From contig JALMQS010000089.1 in the NCBI GenBank assembly GCA_024734495.1, positions 1,267,207 to 1,331,206 on the forward strand: DNA of 64,000 nucleotides. Direction: 5' to 3'. Below, in pieces: positions 1 to 12,295 of this stretch (its first letter is position 1; the number at the start of each line of letters is the position of its first letter). This DNA comes from Forficula auricularia. Its lineage: Eukaryota > Arthropoda > Insecta > Dermaptera > Forficulidae. The translations under genes were made by a program, and so were the position numbers. Below the pieces are notes generated by a model. That model had not been told where the DNA came from, searched no databases, and saw nothing but the letters and a program-made list of their open reading frames with translations.

Positions 1-835
1 TAAAGATTAATAAGGACACTCGATGGTGGAGAAGCAATCTCGAAATCGAAGCTAAAATACAAGGTATACATTAATTAATGTAAAATAATTGGTTTAATAA
101 AATTTATAAAATAAAAAATAAATTAAAATTAATCAATTTAATTGGGGATTAGAATGATTGAACGAGATCATCGAAAACCAATCGACTTGATTGGGGAATA
201 ATGGAATTGAAATAATTATCGGAAAAGAGGTTTTTTTATCTAATTAGATTTTTCCTCTTATTAAAAACAAGGACTAAAGATGAATAAGGACACTCGATGG
301 TGGAGAAGTTATCTCCGGAATCGAAGCAGAAATACAATGTATACATTAATTAATGTAAAATAATTGGTTTTATAAAATTAATAAAAAAAAATCAATTTAA
401 TTGATGAGATGGGGAGATGAGAACCAATCGACTTGATTGGGGAATAATGGAAATGAAATAATTATCGGAAAAGAGGTTTTTTTATCTAATTAGATTTTTC
501 CTCTTATTAAAAACAAGGACTAAAGATGAATAAGGACACTCGATGGTGGAGAAGTAATCTCCGGAATCGAAGCAAAAAATACAAAGTATACATTAATTAA
601 TGTAAAATAATTGGTTTAATAAAATTTATAATTTAATTGATTATAAATTCGAGTATTAAATCCCACAAAGAGTTAATAAGAAATATGATTATATATCAGA
701 ATTTGCTAAATTTAATTTATTATTATAAAACTAGATATTTTGTTTTTATCAGAATTTTAAATTAAAAATAATATTAATATATAACTTTTAACTGAACCAA
801 AAACTTGCCGAGCATCGCTCGGTGGCTCCAGGTAC
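1..835 (+). mobile_element. Helitron-like element, 3' part with three internal tandem units
   Basis: Three tandem copies of a unit of about 250 bp carry the landmark aggacactcgatggtggaga at 13, 287 and 533. They are followed by the family 3' end: a hairpin with CCGAGC/GCTCGG arms at 808-822, then GGCTCCAGGTAC ending at 835. The 5' end is outside the window. The same unit occurs once or twice in other copies (2.9, 16.9, 23.7 and, inverted, 46.5 kb), so it is an internal repeat of the element. Confidence 0.7.
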
Positions 836-1017
836 TTATTATTAAATTAAAATATAAATTTTTTATTTTTATTTTTCAAAAATAAATTAATCCTTTCTTG
901 TCTCACAGGTATAAATTCAGAGCACCTGCATCGACTCGAGGAGGACATCCCAAAGTCTCGAAATTTATAAGTTCGGTGAGTAATTTGACAATATTTGTCC
1001 CTACTATTATAAATAAG

Positions 1018-1752
1018 AACCTGGAGTCACCGAGCGATGCTCGGTAACCAAATTTAAAAATAATATATATATAGTATATGCTCCCTGGATCCCCCTCCCA
1101 AACAACTCACCTCGCCCCACCACTGTACCCCCACAGCCACCCACACCCCGCACCCAGATTTTGTATTTCTAGCCTTCTAGTGGTCCACAAATTATGTGTA
1201 TATAGGTATATAAATAAATTCGGTATAATTATTTTTTTAATTAAATAAAAATTTATCGAGTTTTTTAATCAACTAAATAAATAATAATTTTATTGAAAGC
1301 AATTTTTTACATGAAGGAATGTATACATTGTTTTTGGGGCTTCGATTTCGGAGATTACTTCCCCACCATCGATCTGTACTTGATCTTCTAACTTGCGATA
1401 ATATTTTTAGCAAGTGTTTTTAATAAGAGGAATTTTAGTCAATTAAATTGATAAATTCTAATATATAACAATTTTTGGTATAACCTATTAGTGGGTTTTA
1501 AAATTAAAAAACCAATTAATAAATAAATAATAATAGAAAAAAATGTAAACAGACTTTTTTATTGAGATTTTCATCTATCAATAATTACTTTAATTAAGAA
1601 AAGATCAATTAAGATTAAATTTTTCGAGGTCCAGACCTAGCCAGATCGCTTTCTCATCCTCAAAACTTGTTAAAAGAGTTGGTTTCATCAAAATCGATAG
1701 AGCCGTTTTCAAAATAGAAAAAAGATACAAATATACATACTATTTTTGCTCG
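1018..1752 (-). mobile_element. Helitron-like element, 5'-clipped copy
   Basis: Read on the minus strand, this has the family body (multiple-of-C tract at 1,081-1,160, the module ending in a 'tagtggtccacaaattatgt' type sequence, the 'gttttcaaaatagaa' region) and the 3' hairpin at 1,029-1,045. The usual start TCTACTCTTATTAAACGAGC is cut after CGAGC and replaced by a GATA run near 1,753. It encodes nothing convincing. Confidence 0.65.
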
Positions 1753-1756
1753 TAGA

Positions 1757-2571
1757 TAGATAGATAGATTTGTGACAAAATGTGACAGGGAATGTTAAAA
1801 ATTTTGATATCACAAAAATCAAATTAAAATTTTTTAAAAATTTTAAAATATTTTTTTTTAATTTATTTATAATGCAATAATAGTAATAGTAAGTAAAAAT
1901 AAGGGCCATTTTCCCTCCCACCATCACATATTATATATTTTATTTAAAATTAAATAAGAAAAAAAAATTCAGGACCACATGAACTTGATCTTTTAAGTGC
2001 GTGGAATGACCATTGAATGGCGAGAGTTGAAGGTTAAGTTTCTAGATAAATTTTCTTCAAATCTTCAATAATAATTATTCACCAGTATTTTCTTATAAAA
2101 TTAAAATAAAAATATTCTAAGTTTTAAAGAATTAAAATTAGGTCAATTCGTGAAATAGATTTTATAAATAATTTAATCAGAAAGGACGACCAATGGTCAT
2201 TCTCAAAAGCCACCACAAACACACTTTTCAGTGAAAAGTATTTTTTATTTAAACTTCATTCTGACGAGAAATGATTAAACACCAAAGTAATCAATATCAT
2301 TTAACAATTGGACTAGTGATAAATAAATTGAAGGAAAAGTTTAGTGATTTAATTTCAAATTAATCACTAGAAAATGAAAGAAAAACCAATGGTTAAATTT
2401 CAAAGTATTCACAAAGGTTCAACAATTAATTGAACAATTGTAGCTTTTAAAATGGAGGAAAAAACATTGATTAAATTCTAAATTAATCACAAAACTTAAG
2501 TAAGTAGTATTGTTTCGATAAAATGATGAAAAAAATTTAAAAAAAAATCTATGGAATTTAATCTACTCTCT
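1757..2571. other. AT-rich stretch without recognised features
   Basis: No supported gene. It has short A/T runs and a few imperfect repeats (for example attaatcacta variants near 2,330-2,480). The 72-codon frame at 1,709-1,927 on the minus strand is low complexity and partly lies in the preceding transposon. Confidence 0.5.
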
Positions 2572-3130
2572 TATTAAACGAGCAAAAATTGTATATATTA
2601 TGTATATATGTATCCGGTCAGTTTCTCGAAAACGGCTCTAATAACTATTTGGATGAAATTCACTGGTTAGGAGGATTTTGTGTTGGACATTCGATCTGTC
2701 ACAGTCTCATCTTCGGCTAAGTTGTTTTTGATGGGTTTTTTGTTAATTGAAATAATTATTGACAGGTGGTTGTCTCGATAAAAATGTATATTTACCTTTT
2801 TATTCAATTTCCTTTTAATTTTTAATTGGTTCTTTAATTTTAAATAACACTAATAGATCATTACAAATATTATTATATATATTAAAAGTTATACAATTCA
2901 ATTGATGGGATGGATTGGATTATCGGAAAAAGAGATTTTTTTATTTAATTAGTTTTTCCTCTTATTAAAAACAAGGACTAAAAAGATGTTGGCAAGCTCA
3001 AGAGGATCAAGGACAGTCGATGGTGGGGAAGTAATCTCCGAAGTCGAAGCTCAAATACAATGTATACATTAATTCATGTAAAATAATTGGTTCAATAAAA
3101 ATTAAAAAATTTAATTGATTAAAAATCGAG
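2572..3130 (+). mobile_element. Helitron-like element, second subfamily, 3'-truncated
   Basis: It starts with TCTACTCTCTTATTAAACG after an A. It carries the diverged body seen inverted at 46.7-47.0 kb ('cttcggctaagttgttttt', 'gacaggtggttgtctcg') and one internal unit (cgatggtggggaag at 3,018). No 3' hairpin follows, so the element is truncated near 3,130. Confidence 0.6.
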
Positions 3131-3237
3131 TTTTAAATCACACAAACGTATTTACTCTACTAAACAATGAAATAACAATAACAATACTTACAACTTATAA
3201 CAATACTTACTCTACTAAACAATGAAATATTAACATG

Positions 3238-4036
3238 AAATTACTTTTTGAAGTCGGTAACAAACAAACTATATAAGCGAGCGAACCCGCCAAACGTATT
3301 AAGTAAGATCCGTCGAGTGCGATTCATAAAATGTATATGTTTGGCACCGACTTCAAAAAGTAATTTCATATTAATATTTCGTCGTTTAGTTGTAACTAAA
3401 TAAGATAATTATTTTATACCTTTTAGTGTATTTTATTTGATTTTTAAGTTATTATTATTTTATTAGTTCCATTTAATTTTTTGAAGTCGGTTTTATTTTT
3501 TTATAAAAATTATTTTTATTATTTTTATTTTTCTCTTTTAAGTGATGTTATTAATAGTGACTTAAGATAATACCTTGCATGCATCTCGTAAGTGAAAGCG
3601 TCGGGCGAATGAATCAGAAAATGTTCATAAATATAGAAATTCTCTCGAAACGTTTGCGGGTTTTAAATGAATGTTTTAAGAGTTTTTTTTATAAAAGATT
3701 TTATTTATTATAATTTCGATTATTTGCTCATAAAAATTGGAGATTTACGTTATTTCGTCATTGATCATATCATCAGAACTTGACCAAATTAATACGGAAC
3801 CACCCCTAAGTTACCCCCTTTCCAATAAAAAAAGAATCATTAAAATCGGTTCATAAACAAAGAAGTTAAGCCCGAATAAACATATCAAAAAAGGACCAAT
3901 ACCAATCGTAACCTAGACTGAACCCAATGCAAAAAATCATCGAAATCGGTTCACAATTGGCGGGGATGTCAGGTAACATAGACACACAAAAAATTCAGTC
4001 GAATTGAGTACCTCCTCCTTTTTTGAAGTCGGTTAA
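3238..4036 (+). mobile_element. ACCGACTTC palindromic element, copy 1
   Basis: The element is built around a palindrome in which gaagtcggtaacaaac... on the left mirrors ...gtttggcaccgacttc (3,340-3,355) on the right. It ends with cctcctccttttttgaagtc at about 4,009-4,028. It has no coding capacity. It abuts the integrin exon island directly on the left, and another copy abuts that island on the right at 4,656. Confidence 0.7.
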
Positions 4037-4112
4037 TAAATAAGAGTGATTTTGCGAGGTAGTAACCACCCCATTGAGGAGATGGTCATGGTCAGCTGTC
4101 GCTGAGACTCAC

Positions 4113-4279
4113 CAGCTGTCACCGATCCTTCTCTCATTGGTGATCCGATGCTGTGCGATCGAGTACCCGAAGTAAGTATCCGGCTGTCCACGCTTGATAA
4201 TCGGGATCCGTGGGTCGAGGTTGAAGGCGGAGACCCCGGCGAGCATTAGCAGGAAGACCCCGGCGCCCATTGACACCAT
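4113..4279 (-). CDS. Integrin alpha subunit (PS1/alpha3-6-7 type), coding exon 1
   Basis: Integrin alpha subunits pair with a beta subunit at the plasma membrane and bind extracellular matrix, laminin for this class. The exon encodes 55 codons plus two bases. Residues 1-18 are a hydrophobic signal peptide ending VSA. The mature start is FNLDPRIPIIKRGQPDTYFG, the characteristic beginning of the beta-propeller blade (FNL...R...K.G....YFGYS.A.H). The exon ends ...RIGDS followed by TG, then a perfect GTGAGT donor (plus-strand ACTCAC at 4,107-4,112). A split Trp codon therefore leads to the expected W-LLVGAP continuation, which is not in the window. An in-frame TAG lies 15 bases upstream of the ATG, fixing the start. 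The remainder of the gene must lie past coordinate 1, behind an intron over 4 kb long and full of transposons. The class is inferred from FNLDPR rather than the shorter PS2-type start. Confidence 0.85.
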
Positions 4280-4610
4280 TGGAGACGGACCCTAGGATGA
4301 CACTACACAGGCACACACACTCACACACGCGCACACTGGAAGCACTCAGGTGGTCGTACAGATACAGATCATAGATACAACAAATAATCAAGTTGACTAG
4401 CGCGTGGATGCTCACCATCTGAATGGGACGAACGAAAAAAAATGACAAATGCACGGACGGAGCAGGCAAGTAGGGGTAGGGAGAGAGAGAGCGAGCTAGA
4501 GTGGGGGTTTCAAAACAAGCTGCGGCGCGACCGCTAAATAGCTTGCATGTGCGCTTGCGCAGAGTTAACCTGTCGAAGGAAGGGCGAACTTGTTGTGTGG
4601 CACATCACTA
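4280..4610 (-). promoter_or_regulatory. 5' leader and probable promoter of the integrin alpha gene
   Basis: This is the only clearly GC- and CpG-richer stretch in the first 12 kb. It is unlike the flanking repeats and lies directly upstream of the integrin ATG. It holds a GT/CA tract (4,310-4,335), a GAGA tract (4,480-4,492) and TGCGCTTGCGCA at 4,550-4,561, one centre step away from the NRF-1/Ewg type site. The exact transcription start cannot be read. The 111-codon minus frame at 4,134-4,469 runs across this leader in the wrong frame. Confidence 0.5.
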
Positions 4611-4655
4611 TGTTTCTCTACATATTCTTAATCTACATAAAAAACTGAACAACTT

Positions 4656-7127
4656 TTTAACCGACTTTAAAAAAAATAATTTTTAAGAAAAAAATCAAAC
4701 CGACTTCAAAAAATTAAATGCAACAAATAAAATACACTAAAAGGTATAAAATAATTATTATCTTATTTAGTTACAACTAAACGACGAAATATTAACATGA
4801 AATTACTTTTTGAAGTCGGTGCCAAACTAACTATACCTATAAGCGAGCATACCCGCCAAACGTACTAAGTAAGATCCGTCGAGTGCGATTCATAAAAGGT
4901 ATATGTTTGGCACCGACTTCAAAAAGTAATTTCATGTTAATATTTAGTTTAGTTTAGTTTAGTTGTAACTAAATAAGATAATAATTATTTTATACTTTTT
5001 AGTGTATTTTTATATTTGTTGCATTTAATTTTTTGAAGTCGGTTTGATTTTTTCTTAAAAATTATTTTTATTTTTTAGTTTCTTTTTAGTGATGTTATTA
5101 ATAGTGATCCTATCATCAGAACTTGACCAAATTAATATGACACCATCCCTAAGACACCTCCTTTCCAATAAAAAAAGAATAATCGAAAAAGGTTCATAAT
5201 CAAAGAAGTTAGTCCTGAACAAGCCTAACAAAAAAGGTCTAATACCTATAAAAAAATGGGACCAATCGGAAGGTAGACTGGACCCAATGCATTTTTAAAT
5301 CGGTTCTCAATTGGCGGAGATATGAGGTAACATAGGCTCAAAAAAAAATTCAGTCGAATAGAGAACCTCCTCCTTTTTTGAAGTCGGTTAAAAAGTAGGA
5401 GGCTCTCAATTCGAATGATTTTTTTTTGTGTGTCTATGTTACCTGATATCTTCGCCAATTGTGCCCCGATGTTGATGATTTTTTTGCATTGAATTCGGTC
5501 TAGTTTCCGATTGGTAAAAATATAAATTTCATTGTTATTGGACCTTTTTTGTTATATTTTTTCAGCCATAACTTCTTTGTTTATGAACTGATTTTAATGA
5601 TTATTTCTGCTTTTGGATCAGTATAGCTCCAAGATAGTCAAGATACCTAACTATTTATTTATTTTATGTATGTTCAGCGAGAACTTTTTGCCACGTGGAC
5701 CGGTTTAGATGATTCTTTTTTTACTGGAAAGGAGGTACCTTAGGGGTGGTACCATATTAATTTGGTCAAGTTCTGAAGATATGATCAATGGCGAAATAAC
5801 GTAAATCTACAATTCTTATGAGCATTTGCTATAATCGAAATTATAATAAATAAAATCTTTTATTAAAAAAATCTTAAAACTCGCTAACGATTCGAGATTA
5901 TTTCTCTATTTATGAATTGAATTTTATTATCATTTTCTGATTCATTCCCCCGAATCTTTCTCTTACGAGATACATGCAAGGTATTATATTAAGTCACTAT
6001 TAATAACATCACAAAAAAGAAAATAATAATAATAATTTTTATAAAAAAAAAATAAATAAAACCGACTTCAAAAAAACTAAATGCAACAAAGAAAATATTA
6101 ATAACTTAAAAATAAAATAAAATACACTAAAAGATATAAAATAATTATTATCTTATTTAGTTACAACTAAACGACGAAATATTAACATGAAATCACTTTT
6201 TGAAGTCGGTGCCAAACATATACATTTTATGAATCGCACTCGACGGATCTTACTTAGTACGTTTGGCGGGTACGCTCGCTTATAGGTATAGTTTGTTTGG
6301 CACCGACTTCAAAAAGTGTTTTCATGTTAATATTTCGTCGTTTAGTTGTAACGAAATAAGATAATTATTTTATACCTTTTAGTCCATTTTATTTGATTTT
6401 TGGGTTTTATTATTTTATTTGTTGCATTTAATTATTTTGAAGTCTGTTTTATATTTTTTATAAAAATTATTATTATTTTTCTCTTTTTAGTGATGTTATT
6501 AATAGTGACTTAATAATATACCTTGCATGCATCTCGTAAGAGAAAGCGTCGGGCAAATGAATAAAAATGATAAAAAATTCAATTTATAAATATAAAAATT
6601 CTCTCGAAACGTTTGCGGGTTTTAAATGAATGTTTTAAGATTTTTTTTATAAAAAAATTTATTTATTATAATTTCGATTATTTGCTCATAAGAATTGAAG
6701 ATTTATCGTTATTTCGTCATTGATCATATCATTAGAACTTGACCATATTAATATGGGACCACCCCTAAGGCACGCCCCTTCCAATAAAAAGAATCATCGA
6801 AATCGGTCCACGTGGCAAAAAGTTCTCGCTAAACATACATAAAAATAAATAAATAAATATTTAGGTATCTTGACTACTTTGGAGCTATATTGATCCAAAC
6901 GTAGAAAGAATCATTAAAATATACAAAGAAGTTATGGGTGAACAAATATAACAAAAAAGGTCCAATACCAATGAAATTTATATTTTTACCAATCGGAAAC
7001 TAGAATGAACCCAATGCAAAAAAATAATCAAAATCGGTTCACAATTGGCGAAGATATCAGGTAACATAGACAAAAAAATTTAAGTCGAATTGAGAACCTC
7101 CTCCTTTTTTCAATTCGGTTAATAAAA
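4656..7127. mobile_element. ACCGACTTC palindromic elements, several adjoining copies
   Basis: The tract contains at least three partial copies in alternating orientation: 4,656-5,395 with its palindrome centre near 4,870; 5,400-6,060 mirror-oriented; and 6,060-7,125 with its centre near 6,255. The copies share ends (ccgacttcaaaaa / tttttgaagtcgg), the 'cctcctccttttttgaagtc' border and the phrase 'aacttgaccaaattaatat'. No coding frame is conserved between copies. Confidence 0.7.
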
Positions 7128-7510
7128 AACTGAACAACTTTTCTTAGAACTATTTTTTTATACGACATCAAATAAAAAAATATTAAATCAATTAGATCTC
7201 AAAAAATCTTAATAATTATTTTTAACAATTATTCAAATTAATTATCAAATATATAATTATTAAATAAATAATTTAATCATTTTTCGATATTGTTCTGAGA
7301 CATTCCAGAGTGTATGAGTATATGACAAGTCTTCTGGATGAATTCCAGTTCCAATTTGTTAATTTTGGCCTTTTAAGTTTCTTCCTAGCCTTTATATTGT
7401 TTTTTAACAGATTTACAACACGATAAAATGAAGCTTTTGAGGGTATATTCCTATCAGGAAAACGCTCGTCATCCATTTCAATTGCAGCTCCATAATACTT
7501 CTTCCACATT
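7128..7510 (-). pseudogene. DUF4817-type transposon protein fragment
   Basis: The minus frame contains ERFPDRNIPSKASFYRVVNL, the helix-turn-helix pattern (ERFP.R..PS...F.RVV..L) of DUF4817 proteins found in insect Tc1-like transposons. The related plus-strand copy at 29.5-29.7 kb extends it upstream with an ..IEMVLIYGECG.. segment. The flanks (7,128-7,270) match the arms of the large foldback at 28,974-30,193, so this is a truncated copy. It is very unlikely to be functional. Confidence 0.6.
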
Positions 7511-8384
7511 CACCATAAATTAGGACCATTTCAATTCTGTCATCAACAAAAGATGCTCCATTTTTATTATGGTTATACCTACAATATAACTATCTACTGG
7601 ATTGATACGAGAAATAAACTTTTTTAAACTCAAGAAATTTAAGTAGTTCTATTAAGTTAAACCAATAGATAATAGATCTTTATTGTTTCTCGCAGTAGTA
7701 GGTTGCAAATACGTGAATAATGATGGCTCCAAAATTATTAATTTGGAAGTTTTTACCAAAACATCCAAACCAAACTAATTAATTAACAAATTAATAAAAA
7801 TATATCGATATATAAGTTATAGCTAATTTAATATAGTTTAAAAATATATAGTCGTTGTTGTCGAAAACCTGCTCCTTCATGGTCAAAATAGGAAAAAAGC
7901 GCGATTTTTAGGGATATTCATAATTGATCCGGTGTTTTTTGGATCCATATTAAAAATTGAATTACTGGAACAAATTTGCATTTCTTTTTTTAATCGCCGC
8001 GAAATTTTATCCTCTTTAATTTACTATAGAACGATTATTTAGAAAATATGAACTGTTTTCGAGTTATAAGCAAAAAACTTTAAAAAATTCGAGGTTTCGC
8101 AATTAATGTAAACTGAACCACTTTTTGGATCCTCTATTTACTGGGCTATATAATAGAAGTATACTTCCAGCTTAAATCGTTACATTAATATTTTTGAACA
8201 GGTTAATTATAATCAGTTAGGTTCAAATTTATAAATAGTCAGATAAAAAATGAATAGAAATGATAGTGGAAAACTAACCATACAAAGAGTGCCTGTAACT
8301 ATGCAACCGAATGGACGAGCAAACTGTGAGTTACCCTAAGTCGCAGGCGCACAGGCTGACGTAGTTTTGAATTCACTAGATATT
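7511..8384. other. AT-rich stretch, probable old transposon DNA
   Basis: No gene is visible. Phrases such as 'gttttcgagttataagc' (about 8,057) resemble non-coding repeats elsewhere in the window, but no ends can be drawn. Confidence 0.4.
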
Positions 8385-9466
8385 TTTTTCTAATTTTTTT
8401 TTAATGATAATGATGAGAGAAGGAGTTACACCAAAAGGTGCAACCCCTAAGGGCCTCAGTTGGCCCTTCCATCGTGAAAGGAAGAAGAAAGAATTTTATG
8501 GGCTGGGCGGGGGTCGAAGGTATCTGTGGATACGAGTCTTAAATAGCTGAAGGTTATAAGTCGCGGGAAAGATGGTGGCAGGGAGCGAGTTCCAGTCTCT
8601 GGAGGTCATAGGGATAAAAGAGTTGGCGAAAGCGCTTGTTCGACTTTTATCCAATTTGACATCGAAGGGGTGCTGAGCGTTAGAAAACCGCGTGTTTCTC
8701 GCAAAGAGGCCATTAGGGGGTATAAGTAATTTCAGCTCGACTGAACAGACACCGTGATAGTATCTGTAGTACAGGGAAAGGGCAGAAACGGTTCTTCGGT
8801 GAGCCAGGGTGAGTTGGATAGAGCCGAGTCTCCTATTAGTTTAATTGCTCGTTTCTGAATTGCATCCAGTGTAGCAAGAGAATGCTTGGATGCACCCCTC
8901 CACAGATGAGAGCCATATTCGAGACAGGGACGAATTTGAGCCATATACAGTATAAGAAGTTGACTGGGAGTATAACAGCGTCTAGACCTAAATAGGAGAC
9001 CAAGCTTGCGCGCTGCAGCTTTAACAGTGGTTGAGATATGGTCATTCCATGAAAGGTCAGACCCTAGAGTTACGCCTAGCATTGAAATTTTATCCCTGAA
9101 TTTTAGTGAGTTTGAGTCGAATGATATGTTTGGGAGGTTTCTGTCGACGCGCCTAGAAATAAGGCAACACTGAGTTTTCCCTGCATTGAAGTTAACTAAG
9201 TTTTGGGATCCCCAGTTTTTAAGTTTGCATAAGTCTAAATTAATTGAGGAGGCAATGTCTGCACGGTTTTTATGCGATGCAGGGGCGTTATGTAGGGTGC
9301 TGTCATCTGCGTAACAATGTATACAGGTTTTACACTTCAAATTGAACACTTTACAAATCAAACATTTCTCCCCAAAAGGACGCAAACTAGATTTATTAGA
9401 ATCCATTAAAATCAAGAAAGCAATCACCCTCAATGAACCCATTCTCAATAACCAATTAGAAACCAC
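8385..9466 (-). pseudogene. Jockey/CR1-like LINE, reverse transcriptase C-terminal part
   Basis: This is the 3' part of ORF2 of a non-LTR retrotransposon that copies its RNA into DNA at the target site. Visible motifs are HCYADDSTLH (catalytic YADD), VNFNAGKTQCCLISRR, the thumb signature LGVTLGSDLSWNDH, and LEYGSHLW followed by LDAIQKRAIKLIGD. Near 8,825-8,835 the frame shifts. The other frame continues as LAHRRTVSALSLYYRYYHG and WNSLPATIFP to a stop at 8,496-8,498, which is the expected tail of this clade. Sequence upstream of YADD (above about 9,330) does not look like reverse transcriptase, so the copy is 5'-truncated there. The 3' UTR runs to about 8,385 with an A/T tail. It is a dead copy. 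Confidence 0.85.
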
Positions 9467-10192
9467 TAAATCAACAATACTTGATCTATTGATAAACCAA
9501 ATTTAACAGAAATTCATTCTTTACTAAACATTTGTTCCTCTTTTCTCACCTTCAAATTAACTTTCTATATCCTCTTCTTTTGTCTAAATTTATATAGTCT
9601 AAAACCCTTACACAAATTCCTTTAATAGGTAGTCCCAGAATCCTTTACAAATAAATTTCGAACATAGACATCCTATCTGAAATGTACCTGACTTTGGCCA
9701 GACAATTGGTTCAATACCCAGTTTCTCCCTTCCACGTACCTTTAAATTCAACCACACAATTCTTTCAACGCCCATTGGCTCACCCCCCCCACTCCCTCTG
9801 TACTAAAATAATATCAATACAATGTAAAAATTTTATATTCAGTTTTCTGTTAAACCTCCTGATGAAGGGTTCATAGCCCAAAATATGTATAGAGATAAAT
9901 AAAAAAAAATTCTCCAAAATAATTTAAAAGATTTATTAATTTTTCTAATTTTATTTCCACTTTGTGAAACACCACTATAATCCGTTAAATAATTCCTGTG
10001 TTTAATATATTTCACTACAAACCAACACCGCTTTCCCTAAGCTTTATCAAATTGAACAGTTAAATAATTTATTCATTGACTATAACTTTTAAGGAGTTAG
10101 GTATTGGTTCTAGGTGAAACATTTTAATATAATAATAAAACTTGAGCAAGATGCGAGGTAGGTTTCACAAAAAAAGAAATAAAACAAAATTG
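9467..10192. other. AT-rich stretch with one degenerate ribozyme-like motif
   Basis: No gene. At 9,853-9,881 CTGATGAAGGGTTCATAGCC is followed by CAAAAT, which resembles a hammerhead core but has lost the conserved G before AAA. The remainder is unremarkable. Confidence 0.35.
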
Positions 10193-10245
10193 AGTTTTGA
10201 ATTCGATATATTTCGGGGGTGAGCCCATCATCAGGAGTCAAAGTA
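10193..10245 (-). ncRNA. Degenerate hammerhead-like motif
   Basis: On the minus strand this reads CTGATGA, then T-GGG-ctca-CCC as stem II, GAAAT, an ATA triplet and weak flanking complementarity (TTTGA with TCAAA). Stem I is broken by an internal loop, so activity is doubtful. Confidence 0.3.
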
Positions 10246-11600
10246 AACTGATTATACAATGGAAAAATAATTTTAAAAATAACAATTTTTTTAATATTTT
10301 TTGAAATGTATATGGTGAGGGAAAGTAGGGGTAAGAAGGGAAATTGTTCTAAGAATTAATATTTTCGACAAATTAAAAAATTGAGTTTTGAACCAGCTGA
10401 AGGGAAGCTCTACCTACGATTATGATAATAAAGAATGGAAACGTATGTGACAGAGTACAACTGGAAAAGTGACTGAAAGGGTACAATTACCTTAATATAT
10501 CCAATGTGCGAACAATAGAAGGAATGTTTAGTTAATTTATTATAATATATAATCAATAATTGTATTTTTATAAACTTCTAATTGGTTATTTAAAATATTT
10601 CAATTATTTAATAGGGCTATTTTAATTTCTGTGGATTCTAAGAGATCCAATTACCCTGAAGTAATGCAAATAGCGGTTCCGGGGTAGGGTGAATAGGGGA
10701 AAGGAGGGGTTTTAGTCGGTAGGAGTCCGACACTACCCATGAAGAGGTGTCCATGACGGATTTCCCTTAAAAAAAAAGACATCCAATTTAATCATTAGGA
10801 CCTACCTTACATCGTTGTCAAAAACTTAAACATTAGGGCCTAGACGTAGGAAATAGTAAAGAAAAGAAATCACAAAGCATAGTTTACGTTAACAGATAGA
10901 ATATTTTATTATTTTTAACTTTGAGAATCACCGGCCTAGATAATGAAAAATCGGTTAACATTGATAAACAACGGTCTTATGAAGAACGGAAGTACAACTT
11001 TAGTAATCAACGATTGTGTTAAAGTGCCTGCATGAGAATTCACAAATTAACTACTATCAAAAATTATTGGAAGCACATAATGTTATGAAAGTCAATCCAA
11101 TATTGAACATAGGCTTAGAACTATCCGAAAGAAAATAATGCAATTCGTTGTGAAAAAATATATGAATAAATAAAAGCCATCATTGAGTCAAAGACTATTC
11201 AAACTTATAAATACTGTAAGTTTTATCAAAACATAATAAAAGTAGCAAAGCCAGAAATGATTTTTTTCTAATAATAAATATATATATACGATATACTTAG
11301 TACCTTTGCATAATGATAGTAAGTGATCAGAGTATTCTTTTATCTTCAGTTTGAATGATAGAGATCAATTTAAAATAGAAACCAAATGGACTTAAGAGAG
11401 AGAACCAGTTTTCGCAGCATCCAGCCATAATTGAGATTAATGAATCTGAAAAAATAATAAACAATTGTTTTAATAAAATGCAGATGAAACAATTTGATTT
11501 GATGTCAATTAGGATATAAATATTTCAATTTTAAGATAGAGTCAAAGCTATTCTAACTTTGTTAAGTTTGATCAAAAATTGTATTATTTATCTATCTATA
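10246..11600. other. AT-rich stretch with possible LINE 3' relic
   Basis: Around 10,690-10,765 there is a GC-richer piece with gtcggtaggagtccgac, a short hairpin reminiscent of some LINE 3' UTRs. No protein remnant supports this. The rest (10,780-11,600) holds nothing I can identify. Confidence 0.3.
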
Positions 11601-11601
11601 T

Positions 11602-12125
11602 AGTCTTATTAAAAGAGCAAAAATTGTTTATATATAAATTTGTTTATATATTTGTATCTTAGTTCTATTTTGAAAACGGCTCTACCGATTTTGATGAAAC
11701 CAACTCTATTAACAAGTTTTGAGGATGGGAAAACGATCTGGCTAGGTCTGGATCTCGACAAATTTCATCTTAAATGATCTTTTCTTAATTAAAATAATTA
11801 TTTATAGATAAAAATCTCAATAAAAAAGTTTGTTTACATTTTTTTCAATTATCTTTTATTTATTAATTGCTTTTTTAATTTTTAAAACCCACTAATAGGT
11901 TATAGCAAATATTAATATATATATATTAAAAGTAGGAATTTTTTGTTTGTTTTTAATTAACAGGTGTTTAAATCATAACATTACAGGTGTATTTACAAAT
12001 AAAGTGGTTGAATTGGCTTTTTTATATAACTTGGAAACAAATCTTATTTAATTTTATGTTTTTATTTTAGATCCTATACAATTATTTATATTATTATTAT
12101 TTTCCTATTTAATTTTTTTTATAAT
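11602..12125 (+). mobile_element. Helitron-like element, degraded 5' two-thirds
   Basis: It starts with an altered agtcttattaaaagagc, then follows the body of the 16.6-kb copy through 'ttacaggtgtatttacaaat' and 'atcctatacaattattta' before breaking at a G run (12,126-12,135). The hairpin end is absent. Confidence 0.6.
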
Positions 12126-12295
12126 GGGGGGGGGGGTCAGAGAGGATGAGTGTCAAAACTTAATAAGTGCGTTGCCCAAAAGAATTCAAGCCGTAATTAA
12201 AAATAAAAGCGACGTCACACAGTGGTAAAGGTTTTGGATTTTGTATGTTTTCCTTGTTTTTAACAATTAAAAAATAATTTTAAATTAAATGTTAC

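Noticed and set aside
1709..1927. Minus-strand 72-codon Phe/Tyr/Ile-rich frame
   Set aside because: AT composition only; begins inside a transposon.
4134..4469. 111-codon minus-strand open frame over the integrin island
   Set aside because: The integrin signal peptide and FNLDPR sequence are in a different frame with its own stop-ATG-donor structure; this frame is compositional.
12200..12240. A-box-like cacagtggtaaaggttttgg
   Set aside because: No B box or cloverleaf follows.
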